Positions 45,464 to 56,492 of a stretch of DNA of 64,000 nt are shown one piece after another. Source of the stretch: Panicum virgatum (taxonomy: Eukaryota > Streptophyta > Magnoliopsida > Poales > Poaceae). The stretch lies in contig NC_053149.1 in the NCBI RefSeq assembly GCF_016808335.1, positions 34,190,087 through 34,254,086 of the forward strand. Direction: 5' to 3'. A program made the translations under genes and the position numbers. The stretch's first letter is position 1. Each line of letters opens with the position of its first letter. The notes under the pieces were generated by a model. It made no database searches, was not told the origin of the DNA, and saw nothing but the letters and a program-made list of their open reading frames with translations.

Positions 45464-47888
45464 ATGACTGGAGCTCAAAATCAAGAACCCGCTCCCAAGC
45501 CCGTCACGTATGAAGAGCTTCCTCATGAACACAAGAAGAAGTATGATGAGATCAAAGCTCTGCTGGAAGCCGATCTCATCGGTTCTTTTGAGAAGACTCG
45601 CAACCATGGCATCAGGTGGAAGGGGTTCTCACCAGAAGGCGCTCTTGACAATGTAGATCTGTCTGTACCATCTGAAGAGCGCACCAGAGCCCTGCGTCAG
45701 GAGATGAACTACATGGTGGCCCATGCGCTTCATCGGCACTCTCAGAGCCTGATGAACGAACTCGAGCGCATGGCACATCGTGTCATCCAGGAGATAATCA
45801 AGAACCAGTACTCTCCATCGGGGCCAATCCTGGGGAGTCACACAGAGGAAGCTGCACTGCATTCTAGGCCACAACTGCCATTCTCATTTGCAGCTCCCAG
45901 ACCACAGAGCTCGCCGATCTACGTCGTCCACAAGGTCGGCGGTGATCCTGGAGAAGGCCAGTTCCTCACCGAGCCACCCAAGGAGATTCCGCATGGCTAT
46001 ACGAGCGCCTACATCCCTGACAGCTTCAGTCCAGCACGCTCGGTGCAGATGGTGAACCCAGGAGCTTCTGGAACAGACGCAGAAAAACAAGCGTGGCTAG
46101 CAAAGTACGCTACTGGGCCGAGTGCTGAGCCATCGGCCCCAGGAGTTCTTAGTGTGGAGCAGGTCAGTGCGATACTCAGAGACCAGTTCGGCATCCTGCC
46201 CAAGAGGAAAGCGATCGGCTATTCCAAGCGACTATGACTTGATCCCACTGCCACCCAAGTATCGGCTCCCTGAGTTCACCAAGTTCAACGGGTCAGAGGG
46301 AGCCAGCTCCATCGAGCATGTGAGCCGATACTTGACGCAGCTTGGGATGATCTCAGTGTCGGATCCGTTGAGGGTCCAGTTCTTCGGCCAATCCCTTACA
46401 GGCCCAGCTTTTGGATGGTATGCATCACTGGCTCCAGATTCGATTCGGACTTGGAGGCAGCTTGAAGATCAATTCCATACCCAGTACCATTCGGAGGCTG
46501 CGGAAGCTGGAATTGCCGACCTCGCCCAAGTCAGGCAGAAGCGAGGAGAGACTGTGTCAGAATACATACAGCGCTTCAGAGAGGTCAAGAACCGATGCTA
46601 CTCATCACGCATCATAGAGAAGGAGGCAGTCGATCTGGCTGTCCTGGGACTCGCTAAGCCGATCAAGGATGCGGCTTTTCAGTTGGAGTTCACATATCTG
46701 GCGCACCTGGTGCAGAAGCTTACAGCATACGAGCATTACCATCCTGAGCTGTACCAGGACAAGTTCAAGTGCCATGTAAACATGGCCCAGGCGGATGAAT
46801 CTGATGACTCTGGTGAAGAGCAAGAAGTAGCCGTGGCAGAGTGGACCCGGGGGGCAAACTCTGTCCCGTGCAAGTGGGTCAAACAGCAGGGACTTGTGAA
46901 GGGCTTCGACTTCGACGTGACTAAGGCGGAGCAGATATTTGATCTGCTTCTCAAAGAAAAACAGCTAAAGCTCCCAGAGAATCACAAGTTGCCGACGGCC
47001 CAAGAGCTGCAGGGAAGACTGTACTGCAAATGGCACCACTCGTTCACTCATTCCACGGGTGAGTGCAAGGAGCTACGTCGTCAGATACAATCGGCTATCG
47101 AGCAAGGCCGATTAATCCTGGCTCAACACACGATGAAGGTTGACACCAAGCCCTTCCCGCAAGCTAATGTGGTGGAGCTGTCAGCTTTCGGATCCGAGGG
47201 CCAGGACTTGGCATTCCAGATCAATATGGTGGGATCCATGCGCCACCATGATAAGCAGAGGAGAGAGGCCGCTTCTGGCAAATGGCCGCAAGTTGAACGT
47301 GAGCTGGAACAGCGGCATGTGACTGAAGAGCAGGTGCGCCACATCCGCAATCAGCTTCCAGCTTCTAATCGGCTTCTGGAAAAATACCAGTACCAGTACC
47401 AGCTACGCCTCCGATATGAATCGGAAGAAGACGAGTATGAGCACCGCTCAGGAAGGACATTGGGGAGGCGCCAGGCTATACGCGACCACTGGCATTGCCC
47501 ATTCTTCAGGTACTGTTCGAATTCTGGCATGAGCTGATTACCTACTATAGATGATTGCTTGGAGTGCAGGCCTCGAGGACACCAGCAGGACAAGACATCA
47601 GTGTTCCGGCGCTTGGGGCCCGGAACGCGTCAGGATGACCACGTGAGGCGCCCATCCAGGGGTGATTCCGAGCCAGAGGAAGAAGATAGGTACCATCACC
47701 CATGGTGGTGTCCTGACGGGCTTAATCGGTCGCAGAAGCGCAGAGTACAGCGCTTGCGCAATCTGGAAGAGGCAGAAGCAAAGTATCTCGACGTGCTGAG
47801 GAAGGCGCGTCCGGATCTCGCGGAGCAAGTCAGGCGATCGCAAAGGGAGGAGAGGCGCCCGCCAAGAAAAGAGTGGCGCCCCAAGTAG
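45464..47888 (+). pseudogene. Gag of element C (Tat lineage), frameshifted
   Basis: ATG 45464 opens an N-terminal region ([20 protein letters not shown]) to about 46215. There the frame shifts by one base into the gag core (LPEFTKFNGSEGASSIEHVS, LEDQFHTQYHS, KRGETVSEYIQRFREVKNR). A Cys/His segment follows near 47027 (YCKWHHSFTHSTGECKEL, a gag zinc-binding-like motif of Tat elements). An acidic and Arg-rich tail continues to 47537 and, after a break, 47559-47888. Gag forms the particle and binds RNA. The frame break would prevent a normal product. Confidence 0.85.
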
Positions 47889-47918
47889 ACAAAAGCTGAT
47901 GAAAAGCCATCGGCTGAT

Positions 47919-48575
47919 GTGAACATGGTGTTCGTGCTCCCGTCAGAGTTTCGAGCACCCCAACCGGAAGAATCGGCCATCGCACAGTTGGATCTAGGCC
48001 CACAGCCGGTCATCTTCGAGAAGCCCAAGGAGAAAAGCTACAAGCACCTGAAGGGGTTATATCTCAAGGGTTTCATCAACGGCAAGCCTGTGAATAGGAT
48101 GTTGGTCGACACTGGTGCCGCAGTCAACCTGATGCCATACTCTGTGCTGCGCCGATTGGGTCGTTCTTCTGCCGATCTGATCAAGACCAATGTGATGCTT
48201 AATGACTTCAATGGACAGCCATCAGAGGCGATGGGGGTCCAAAATGTGGAGCTGAAAGTGGGCCGCAAGATCGTACCAACATCGTTCTTCATCGTTAACA
48301 GCAAGAGTACATACACAGTGCTGCTTGGAAGGGACTGGATTCATGCCAACTGTTGTATCCCCTCCACAATGCATCAGTACCTCGTCCAATGGGATGGCGA
48401 TGAATTAGAAGTGGTCCCTGCAGACGATTCCAGCGAGGTCTCGGTCGCAGATATGAACGCCTGGGATGCGGAAGGACAAGAGCCGATCTCAGGGATCGCC
48501 CTGGAAGACTGTGATCGGATCGAGGCGACAAAAAACGGACTGAGGCTGGTATTATCCACTGGCCTCACAGAATAG
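47919..48575 (+). CDS. Aspartic protease region of element C
   Basis: Open for 218 codons. The active site is MLVDTGAAVNLMPYSVLRRL and the second conserved block is TYTVLLGRDWIHANCCIPST, both typical of gypsy proteases. This processes Gag-Pol in related elements. In an intact copy it would be part of one Gag-Pol frame; here stops separate it from the gag side and, at 48573, from RT. Confidence 0.85.
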   Translation: MNMVFVLPSEFRAPQPEESAIAQLDLGPQPVIFEKPKEKSYKHLKGLYLKGFINGKPVNRMLVDTGAAVNLMPYSVLRRLGRSSADLIKTNVMLNDFNGQPSEAMGVQNVELKVGRKIVPTSFFIVNSKSTYTVLLGRDWIHANCCIPSTMHQYLVQWDGDELEVVPADDSSEVSVADMNAWDAEGQEPISGIALEDCDRIEATKNGLRLVLSTGLTE

Positions 48576-48658
48576 ATGCATCCTGGCTAGCCACGGAGTG
48601 TAATAGAAATAGAGAGGCCGGTCCCAGCAATCGGCCCCAAAAAATAGAAAAATTCTGT

Positions 48659-50394
48659 TTGTGGTCGGAATTGTTACACCATGTACACATGATGGCCTGC
48701 TCTGGTAGTTGGCCACTTATCGACTATTGGGTTTCGAAAGATAATGGAAGTGTAGAAGCGGCCAGCCCACGCGGTTGGCCAAATAATTCTTCTTGTCATC
48801 TCCCTGTGTTTGCCGCTGATCTCGTGGGTAATGAAGACTCGCTTGCGTTCGCAGCTGATTTTTCAGACGACGGCAAACTCGGATACGGGTTCACATCAGC
48901 TGATGATTTGGAAGAGATTGACATCGGTCCTGGGGATAAGCAACGGCCGACATTTATCAGCAAAAAGTTGGATCCGGCTTTGCGAGAGGAGATGATTGCA
49001 CTGCTAAAAGAATACCGGGATTGCTTTGCATGGGACTACACCGAGATGCCCGGACTGGAGAGAAGCATAGTCGAGCATCGGCTCCTGCTCAAGAAAGGGT
49101 TTCGGCCGTTTCAGCAACGAGCACGTCAGATGAAGGCCGAAGTCCTAGAAGAAGTTAAGAAAGAGGTAGAAAAGATGCTGGATGCTGGGTTCATCAAGCC
49201 ATGCCGATATGCAGAATGGATCTCTAGCGTGGTACCGGTACAAAAGAAGGATGACCGATGGCGTGTTTGCGTCGATTTTAGAGATCTCAACAGAGCAACA
49301 CCAAAGGACGAATAATCGATGCCTGTTGCAGAAACATTGATCAACGCAACTACTGGCCACAAAATGATGAGTTTTATGGATGGTAATGCTGGTTACAACC
49401 GGATCTTCATGGCCCAAGAGGACGTGAACAAGACTGCGTTCAGAGTACCAGGTGCAGTTGGTTTGTTTGAGTACTTGGTTATGACTTTCGGGCTAAAAAA
49501 TGCCGGTGCAACGTATCAACGTGCTATGAATTACATTTTCCATGATCTCATCGGCAAGCTGGTAGAGATTTATATTGATGATGTCGTGATCAAGTCCAAA
49601 TCAGCTGGGGTGCATTTAGAAGATCTGTGTCAAGTTTTGGAGCGGACTCGGAGGTTTGGGCTCAAAATGAACCCAAATAAGTGCGCTTTCGGTGTGTCGG
49701 CCGGTCAGTTTCTGGGATTCCTGGTGCATGAACGGGGAATCGAGATCGGCCTAAAGAGTCAAGAAGCTGTAAAGATGATGAAGCCACCTACTACAAAGGA
49801 GTTGCAGAAACTCATCGGTAAAATTAATTTTGTCAGGCGATTTATTTCTAATCTGTCTGGACGCATTGAGCCGTTTATGGGGTTAGTAAAGATCAAATCC
49901 GATGATGAGTTTTGTTGGGGAGCAGAACAACAACAAGCTTTTGATGAAATCAAGGAATATTTGTCAAAGCCTCCAGTATTGGTTCCTCCTCAGCAAGATA
50001 GGCCGTTCTATGTGTACCTATCCGTGGGTGACACTTCCATTGCTTCGGTGCTAGTACAGAAGCATGACGGCCAGGAGAGGGTGGTTTTCTACCTCAGCAG
50101 ATGCATGTTAGACGCCGAGACCAGGTATCCTGAAATCGAGAAGCTTTGTCTTTGCTTATTCTTTACATGTACGAAGCTTCGCCATATTTTGCTCTCGGCG
50201 GAAACAATTGTCATATGCAGATCGGATATCATAAAACATATGCTGTCGGCCCCTGTTCTTAAAGGCCGACTTGGAAAATAAATGTTTGCATTGTCAGAAT
50301 TCGATATCCGGTACTAGCCTGCAAAAGCAGTCAAAGGACAAGCACTGGCGGATCTTGTTGCGGACAGGATCAGCACTGATATTGCTACATTATT
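48659..50394 (+). pseudogene. Reverse transcriptase and first RNase H of element C
   Basis: The lead-in is DPALREEMIALLKEYRDCFAW, then RT motifs: VCVDFRDLNRATPKDE, FMDGNAGYNRIFMAQED, TFGLKNAGATYQRAMNYIF, and YIDDVVIKSK, the catalytic loop with both Asp kept. Next comes the gypsy RNase H (DRPFYVYLSVGDTSIASVLV). A TAA at 49313-49315 breaks RT just before its catalytic half; the same frame continues at 49319. Further in-frame stops at 50279-50281 and about 50324 (CAG to TAG) lie in the linker. RT copies element RNA into DNA. Confidence 0.88.
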
Positions 50395-52093
50395 TATTCG
50401 TGCTTGGGCTATGTTCTTTGACGGATCGGCTTGTGATGATGGATGCGGTGTGGGAATTCTGTTGGTGTTGCCTCGGGGGGCGACTTACTCCTTCTCCATC
50501 AGGATGACTGCCCCGTGCACTAATAATTTGGTGGAATATGAAGCCGTTCGCAAAGGGATGGAATTGCTTCTTGAAGCCGGTGCAGAAGCGGTGGAAATTT
50601 TTGGAGATTCGAAGCTGGTGATTTCTCAGCTCACGGAGGAATATAGGTGTGAGAGCGAGGCTCTTTTCTCGATATGGATGCAGTGCCGTGAGTTGATGTC
50701 ACGATTCAGGTACATCAATTTCCACTGGATACGCAGGACTCTGAACAATGAAGCCAATGATTTGGCACAGATGGCTTCTGGCTACAAGGAGACAGCCGAT
50801 GGAGTCGAGGTGGAGGTTCAGTTTCTAGAACCCGGAGACTGGAGAGCTGATATCTTCAATTACTTGAAGGATTCGGCTCGGGGGGCACCAAGAAGGATAA
50901 ATCTCAAGGCCATGAAGTATGTTCTGATAGGGGATGACATGTTCTACAGGACCTTGGAAGGACTGCTACTTAAATGTCTGGGACCTTCAGAGTCAAATCG
51001 GCTCTTGCGTGAGGTTCATGAAGGAGCCTGCGGTACTCACCAATCGGCTCATAAGATGAAATGGCTGATTAGGCGATCGGGTTATTACTGGCCCAGTATG
51101 CTGGAAGATTGTTTTAAATATTACAAGGGATGTCAAGCATGTCAGAGGTTTGGCAAAATTCAGATAGTGCCAGCATCAGTGATGAATCCTATCATCAAAC
51201 CCTAGCCATTCAGAGGTTGGGGCATGGACATGATTGGACAGATCAACCCGTCGTCTAGCAAAGGTCACCAATGGGTCTTAACTGCCACATTATTTCACAA
51301 AGTGGGTAGAGGCAGTACCCATGAGGTCAGTGCCATCAAGAGATGTGATCAGCTTTGTCAAAGAGCACATCATTCACAGATTTGGGATCCCTCAGACCAT
51401 TACGACCGATGGAGGATCGGTCTTTATATCGGAGGAGTTCAGAAAGTTTGCCGATGACATGGGGATTAAGTTGATCAGATCATCTCCATATTATGCCAAG
51501 CTAATGGACAGGCTGAAGCATCCAACCAGAGCCTCATCAAGCTCTTAAAAAGAAAGATCGATGAATATCCTAGGCGCTGGCATGAGGTGTTATCAGAAGC
51601 TTTGTGGGCATATCGTATTTCGTGTCATGGGTCCACCAAGACGTCGCCGTACCATCTAGTTTACGGCCAGGATGCTGTGCTACCATGGGAGATCACGGCC
51701 GGATCAAGGCGTGTTGAGTTTTAGAATGGTCTATCCGCTGAAGAGTATGCAGCCTTGATGAATGACAATGTGGAGGACCTAACGGAACTATGACTTTGGT
51801 CGTTGGAAAAGATCAAAGAAAATAAGGCTAAAGTCGCCCGTGCATACAACAAGAAGGTCAAGCCTAAGGATTTCCAGGTAGGAGACTTGGTTTGGGAGGC
51901 AGTATTGCCGTTGGGAACTAAAGATAAAAAGTTCGGTAAATGGTCTCCAACTTGGCATGGGCCGTACAAGGTTGATCAGGTTTTGCCTGGGAATGCGTAC
52001 ATGCTCGAGGAATTGGACGGCGTCAAGTTTCCTGTTGCTATCAATGGACAATATCTGAAGAAGTATTTCCCGAGCATGTGGAAAGACGAGTAA
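50395..52093 (+). pseudogene. Second (archaeal-type) RNase H and integrase of element C
   Basis: The second RNase H opens with AMFFDGSACDDGCGVGILL and continues through NNLVEYEAVRKGMELLLEAG to DLAQMASGYK; this extra domain marks the Tat lineage. The integrase zinc finger follows (LLREVHEGACGTHQSAHKMK, CQACQRFG). The core holds MDMIGQI (first Asp), TTDGGSVF (second Asp) and a QAEASN-type Glu segment near 51512. Breaks: TAG at about 51206 where Trp is expected (TGG to TAG), a shift near 51285, another near 51500, stops near 51722 and 51791. The C-terminal GKWSPTWHGPYKVDQVLPGN region ends at 52093. Confidence 0.88.
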
Positions 52094-52131
52094 CGAAAAG
52101 CCGATGAGATCCATCTGGCTGCAGTGTAATA

Positions 52132-52250
52132 GGCCAACACGTTGAGTTGGCCGCAAAAAAAAATATATGATGATGATAGGCCAACACGTTGAGTTGGCCG
52201 GTAAATAAAAAATAAAAAAAATGATGATAGGCCAACACGTTGAGTTGGCC
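52132..52250. repeat. Three tandem hairpins between pol and the antisense gene of element C
   Basis: Copies of ggccaacacgttgagttggcc at 52132-52152, 52179-52199 and 52230-52250, about 50 bases apart with A-rich spacers. Each has a 7-base stem (GGCCAAC/GTTGGCC). They lie where the plus-strand pol and the minus-strand antisense gene converge, so they may act as terminators or poly(A) context for one or both; that role is inferred. Confidence 0.9.
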
Positions 52251-52351
52251 GGTAGAGAAAGATAGCCGATGTATAACCATCGACTTGAGATGTTTTTAAA
52301 CAAGTACAACTTTCAGGTTAATAGGTAGTACTAATTGTATCTTGAGCCTAT

Positions 52352-55308
52352 CTACTGGTTCAGGAATTCTTCTATGACATGGATGGCTTCTATACAGACG
52401 GCGTCTGCTCGTGCTATGATTGCTTCGTCATCCTTGTCATCGCTAGTTACTATCTGCCGACTCAAGGTGCTTATCTCTGCAAACTCTGCTTGTATCTGCT
52501 CGGTTATTTCCTGGGTCTCTTGTTCGGAGTTTGCAATGGAAGTTTCTTCGGCCTGGATGAGCTTCTTGGTGGTACGAATCTTTTCTTCGAGTTCTGCCAG
52601 TTCTTTCTTCAGGAGGTCGAGTCGCTTCTTGTTGATAGACACGTCAGCTTTGGTATCTAGAGTTGCCTTCTTCTGGTTGAGGGCCTTGCACTTTTGGGTA
52701 ATGTCAGCTTTCAGAGAAGCTTGAGAGCGACGTGCTTCCATCCGTTGTTGTGCTTTATTCACTTCTATCCGAAAGAAGGGAAGGTTGCTGGCTGGCCAGA
52801 GCTTGATTTGCAACGGCTCCGGAAGTTGGGTTTCTATTTGCTCGAAGATGTTCTTTATCTTGCTGGAATCATCTACCAGAGCAGTGATCGGAGCAGATAG
52901 TAGATCCTTGATGAGTTGAAGCTGATGTGCCAAGCTAGCCGATTGCTGTAAAGATGATGTTTCTGCTCCAGGGAGAGTCAGACCCATTGATGCCGGGTCA
53001 AAGGAAAGCAAACCTAAAATGTCAAAATCCTATGGACATACCTGGAGTTAGAGCAAGATGCATTTATGGGGCTATCGGCTGATTCAGAATTGGGTTTGTA
53101 ATGTTAACTATTCTGGAGAAGTGTTGGGCGATTCAGGAGCAATCGTCCTGTTAGAGCTGGTGTTGACGTCAAGAGCATCTACTGCATTGGCTTGTTCCTC
53201 GCTTGCATTCGACAGTGCATCAGGAGTTGCAGCTAGCTCATGTTGATCCAGGTTTTCTGCATTGGGGATTTCTTCAGCTGCATCCTAAACATAGAACTAC
53301 AGTCAACCAGAGTACACATATATGAGATAAAGAAGAAGTTTCAGAGAAATAAGTTACCTGGTTGGTATTAGACTCTGATGGACTCGAAGAAGCTAGTGCT
53401 GGCTTCTTGATCACTCGCCTCGTGATCATCTTCCTTTTCTTGGTCAAGACTCGGGGGGCAACGCTTGCAGAAGTTTGTCTTCGCTTGGAAGCCGACTGAA
53501 GTAAGTCTAGCTGAACAGACATTATCACTTTCTTCATTGGTGGTGATCCTTTACAGAAGAGTACATCAGGAGCAGTTGGAAGAAAGTGGAATGGCTTCCC
53601 AGTGCTGGTCGTAGGTTCTGGACCATCTTGTTGCTGCTAACAGGATGAGCAAGATTAGCCAAGAGAAAGGGATAGAGGACTCAGGAGGAATAAAGTACAT
53701 AAATTCAGTACCTCTTCCTCGGGGATTACATATTCAGGATCGATTTGCTGCAGTCGAGGACCTAGAGCTTTTCCGAAGATATGAGTTTTCCACATATTCC
53801 ACCAAGTATCAAAGCCGATTGATGAAGAGGTAAAGGACAGATCGGCTAGTATTGTGATGTGGAGGTCATCAAACATGCTGTAGTATCTTGAACTGCTAAG
53901 ACCGTCAGGCAGATCGGCTCTGCTCTCCACCAAGTGGTGAATATGGAAGTGGGGAAGGACCTGTCCTAGGCCAAATTGCCGAGCTGCTATGGCTGGTTGG
54001 TAAGATTCATAACCTGGCTTGATAATTCTATTAGAGGTGCTAATGCCAACAGGGAGGAAGCCAGGTCGAATCATCAAAGAATACAGATGCCGAGTGCTGA
54101 CATCATCGGCAAAGTTATCTAATCTAAAGGCAGTTGGGTTCTCAAAGGATTCAGATTCAGTAAATGGGAAGTAGAGAGGATTATCTAGTCCTTTGTAGAA
54201 GACTCTAAACCAGTTTGCTGCATCTGTTGAATTCAGTTTACTGCCAGGGAGGCTGAACAAAGCTTGGCCGTAACTAGTACATCTGATTGGTTTGCCACTT
54301 TCATCAGGGAAAGAGTTCTTGGTCAGGCCTTGGAAGTTTGGGATATGGTGCTAAAAGTACAGTTGTGCCCACAACTGAATGAACTACCAAGGGCCTCCAG
54401 TTCTCAGTTTCTTTTTATTGAGCAAGTTAGATGTCATCAAATGGAGATATCTGTAAATTTCTCCAAGGAAGAGTTTGCCTAAGCCGGTGTGATTACCATG
54501 GGCCAGGTGGTAGGCCAAGGGGAGATAGTTCTTAGTTGGAGCTAAGAAAGGGCCACAGAAGATGAAGTGCTCTAGCCAAAGATTTAAGAAGGCTGTGTGT
54601 TCCTTCTCAGTCACTGGACCTTTTGTTTTCATGTGCTGACTCATGTAAGTACCCCAATTTGTGCAGTTGACTTTGGAAGAAAGTTTAAAGGGGACTTCTG
54701 CCATTTTGTGAGCAGCAGGATTAGGAGAGCTAATGTCTAGTCCAGTGATCATGACAACATCTAGCAGAGTAGGGGTCATGGGTCCATGACCAAAAAGGAA
54801 ACAATTCAGAGCATCAGACCAGAAATAGCCGATGGTTTTCAGAAGATTTTCATCTTTGTCAAGGGGTGACAGTGATAGGTAAGTGCATCGGCTATGTTCA
54901 AATCTTGCCACAAGGGCATGTGAGCTTTTGCTACTCTGTTGTACCATGTAATCCAACTCTCAGGGGGATTAGGCCAGGCTCTTAGCAGTCGGCCCAGAGG
55001 TTCAAATCGATGTTTTGACTCACAAAAGGGATCCTATTTGCTTCACAAGAGATCAAATCTGTGGGATTTTCATGGGTTTGTGGGCCAAGACAGAAAGATT
55101 TTGGGTTGAAGGGATGCGGCAGAAGGATGTCCGACACCTGAAGTTCAGAAGTTCAAAAGTATGCGTATGGTGTCAAGTTTGAAGTTTTAGTTTCAGAAGC
55201 TTGTTAAGCTGAAGAAAACTAAAAGATTAGGCTGAATATTACCTTCAGGCCGTGGATTGCCGCATCGTGGATTGCAGAGCTTGTCGTTTGAGCTGTAGAA
55301 TCTGCCAT
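52352..55308 (-). pseudogene. Antisense multi-exon gene of element C with a plant mobile domain (PMD)
   Basis: Minus strand. Probable exons: 55308-55243 (MADSTAQTTSS..., then GTAATATT), 55137-53712 (then GTACTG), about 53633-53358 (then GTAACT), about 53282-53110, and about 52990-52352. Exon 2 holds the PMD (aminotransferase-like plant mobile domain): TPTLLDVVMITGLDI, HTAFLNLWLEHFIFCG, LGKLFLGEIYRYLHL and IQLWAQLYF. The last exon encodes a long coiled coil (KKRLDLLKKELAELEEKIRT). Exon 2 has TAG codons near 54384 (expected TGG) and 54345 (expected CAG), plus frameshifts near 54950-55000. PMDs occur in plant host proteins and in transposons; its role in the element is unknown. Confidence 0.75.
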
Positions 55309-55672
55309 GGTCAGATCTGTTGACTTAGGGTTTGATTGCTGGAGATTCTGATTCAAATTCCGGCTGCTTGGGGAGTTATTGCTCGGATTTGTAGAGCTTG
55401 GTTTTCGAAATTTGCTCGGATTCGAGGGTTTGGTTCAGGCTGAAAGTACTACCCTATTCTTCTGCGGGTTGCTTCTAGTTTGAATTCTGTCGGCTCTTGG
55501 ATATTTATAGAAGCCTGATGCGTTGCCATCGGCTTTTTTGGAAGGTAATCGAACACACAAAATTTAAAGGAACTCGATTTCATTAAAGGGAAGTTTATTA
55601 CAAGGAAAGCCGATTTTACAAAGGAATCAATCCTTCAGCTTTGTGATTCTACCCCTACGATGCTACCTACAT

Positions 55673-56236
55673 CTACCAGTCGTAGGTGTCTGAACACCTA
55701 CGGCGCTTCGGGCTTCGCGACGGTGCGTCTCCACCATCGTCATCGTCATCATCGCCGTCGTTACCGCTGCTGCTGCCATCGTCCTCGGTGCTGCTGCTGC
55801 TTCGCCCGCCGCTACTGCTGCTTCCCTCTTCGCTTCCCTCCATGGGGGCCTTGAGGAATTGATGGGGGTTTCCCCCTGCCGCCGTGTCGTCACTGGTGGA
55901 AGAATCAATCTTTTCGGAGGAGTCGGCTCCTTCCCATGAGAAGGTGTCGTCCTCGCTGCTTTCCAGTTCCTCATGGAGCAGGAACTGGAGGTCTTCTCCC
56001 TCAGTTGTGGGTTCGTCCTCCTCGGAGGCGACCCTGAAATCAAACTCCTCTGCATCCCAATGCAGAGGAGCCAGCGCCTCATAGGCTGCTGTCGGGTCCC
56101 ACTCGGGGGTCGGCTCTCGGCTCTTTGGGATAGAGTCGATGGAGGAGGCCGAGAGGGAGGAAGAAGAAGGAGGAGAGGAGGAGGTAGAAGAGGAATCTCC
56201 AAAAGAGTTGGAGCCGGAGGAAGAGGAGATGGCCAT
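55673..56236 (-). CDS. Antisense Ser/Asp/Glu-rich protein of element C
   Basis: Minus-strand ATG 56236, stop 55673, 187 codons without a break. It is Ser-rich at the N-terminus, with acidic middle and C-terminal parts (GDDDDDDGGD) and a basic stretch (PKRRRCSD) at the end. Mostly low complexity, so probably disordered; the basic end could be a nuclear signal. It lies between the antisense PMD gene and the 3' LTR. No family recognised. The frame could owe its length to composition. Confidence 0.45.
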   Translation of the reverse strand: MAISSSSGSNSFGDSSSTSSSPPSSSSLSASSIDSIPKSREPTPEWDPTAAYEALAPLHWDAEEFDFRVASEEDEPTTEGEDLQFLLHEELESSEDDTFSWEGADSSEKIDSSTSDDTAAGGNPHQFLKAPMEGSEEGSSSSGGRSSSSTEDDGSSSGNDGDDDDDDGGDAPSRSPKRRRCSDTYDW

Positions 56237-56481
56237 GGCTGGTGGAGAGTTGGGGTTTCTGCGCTACTGGCTCTAGGAGGAAGAAGGAGTTTGCTGTGGA
56301 GAAGAGCCAATTCGGGTGAGATTAAATAGTGAAAAGGTGGAAGATGGATTGGCAGTTTCGCATTCTACGAGGAGCCAGTTGCAGGGACGTTGCGTCTTCC
56401 TTAGTGGTTGCTGTGTGTTTAATGAGCATTAACGGGAAGACGAAGCGACGGATTGGTTTTGGAACTATCATTGCCAAAACC

Positions 56482-56490
56482 AGGGGGGCA
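56482..56490 (+). promoter_or_regulatory. Polypurine tract of element C
   Basis: AGGGGGGCA, two bases before the 3' LTR at 56493. It confirms plus orientation. Confidence 0.8.
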
Positions 56491-56492
56491 TG

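Noticed and set aside
45082..45467. Frames up to 124 codons at the end of the C LTR
   Set aside because: The same frames recur in the other LTR (57376-57863) and precede the PBS; they are LTR sequence.
55663..56310. A 215-codon minus frame overlapping the acidic ORF in another frame
   Set aside because: The acidic frame 55673-56236 has a more protein-like composition for this location; the longer one is Pro/Thr/Arg-rich and looks like its shadow.
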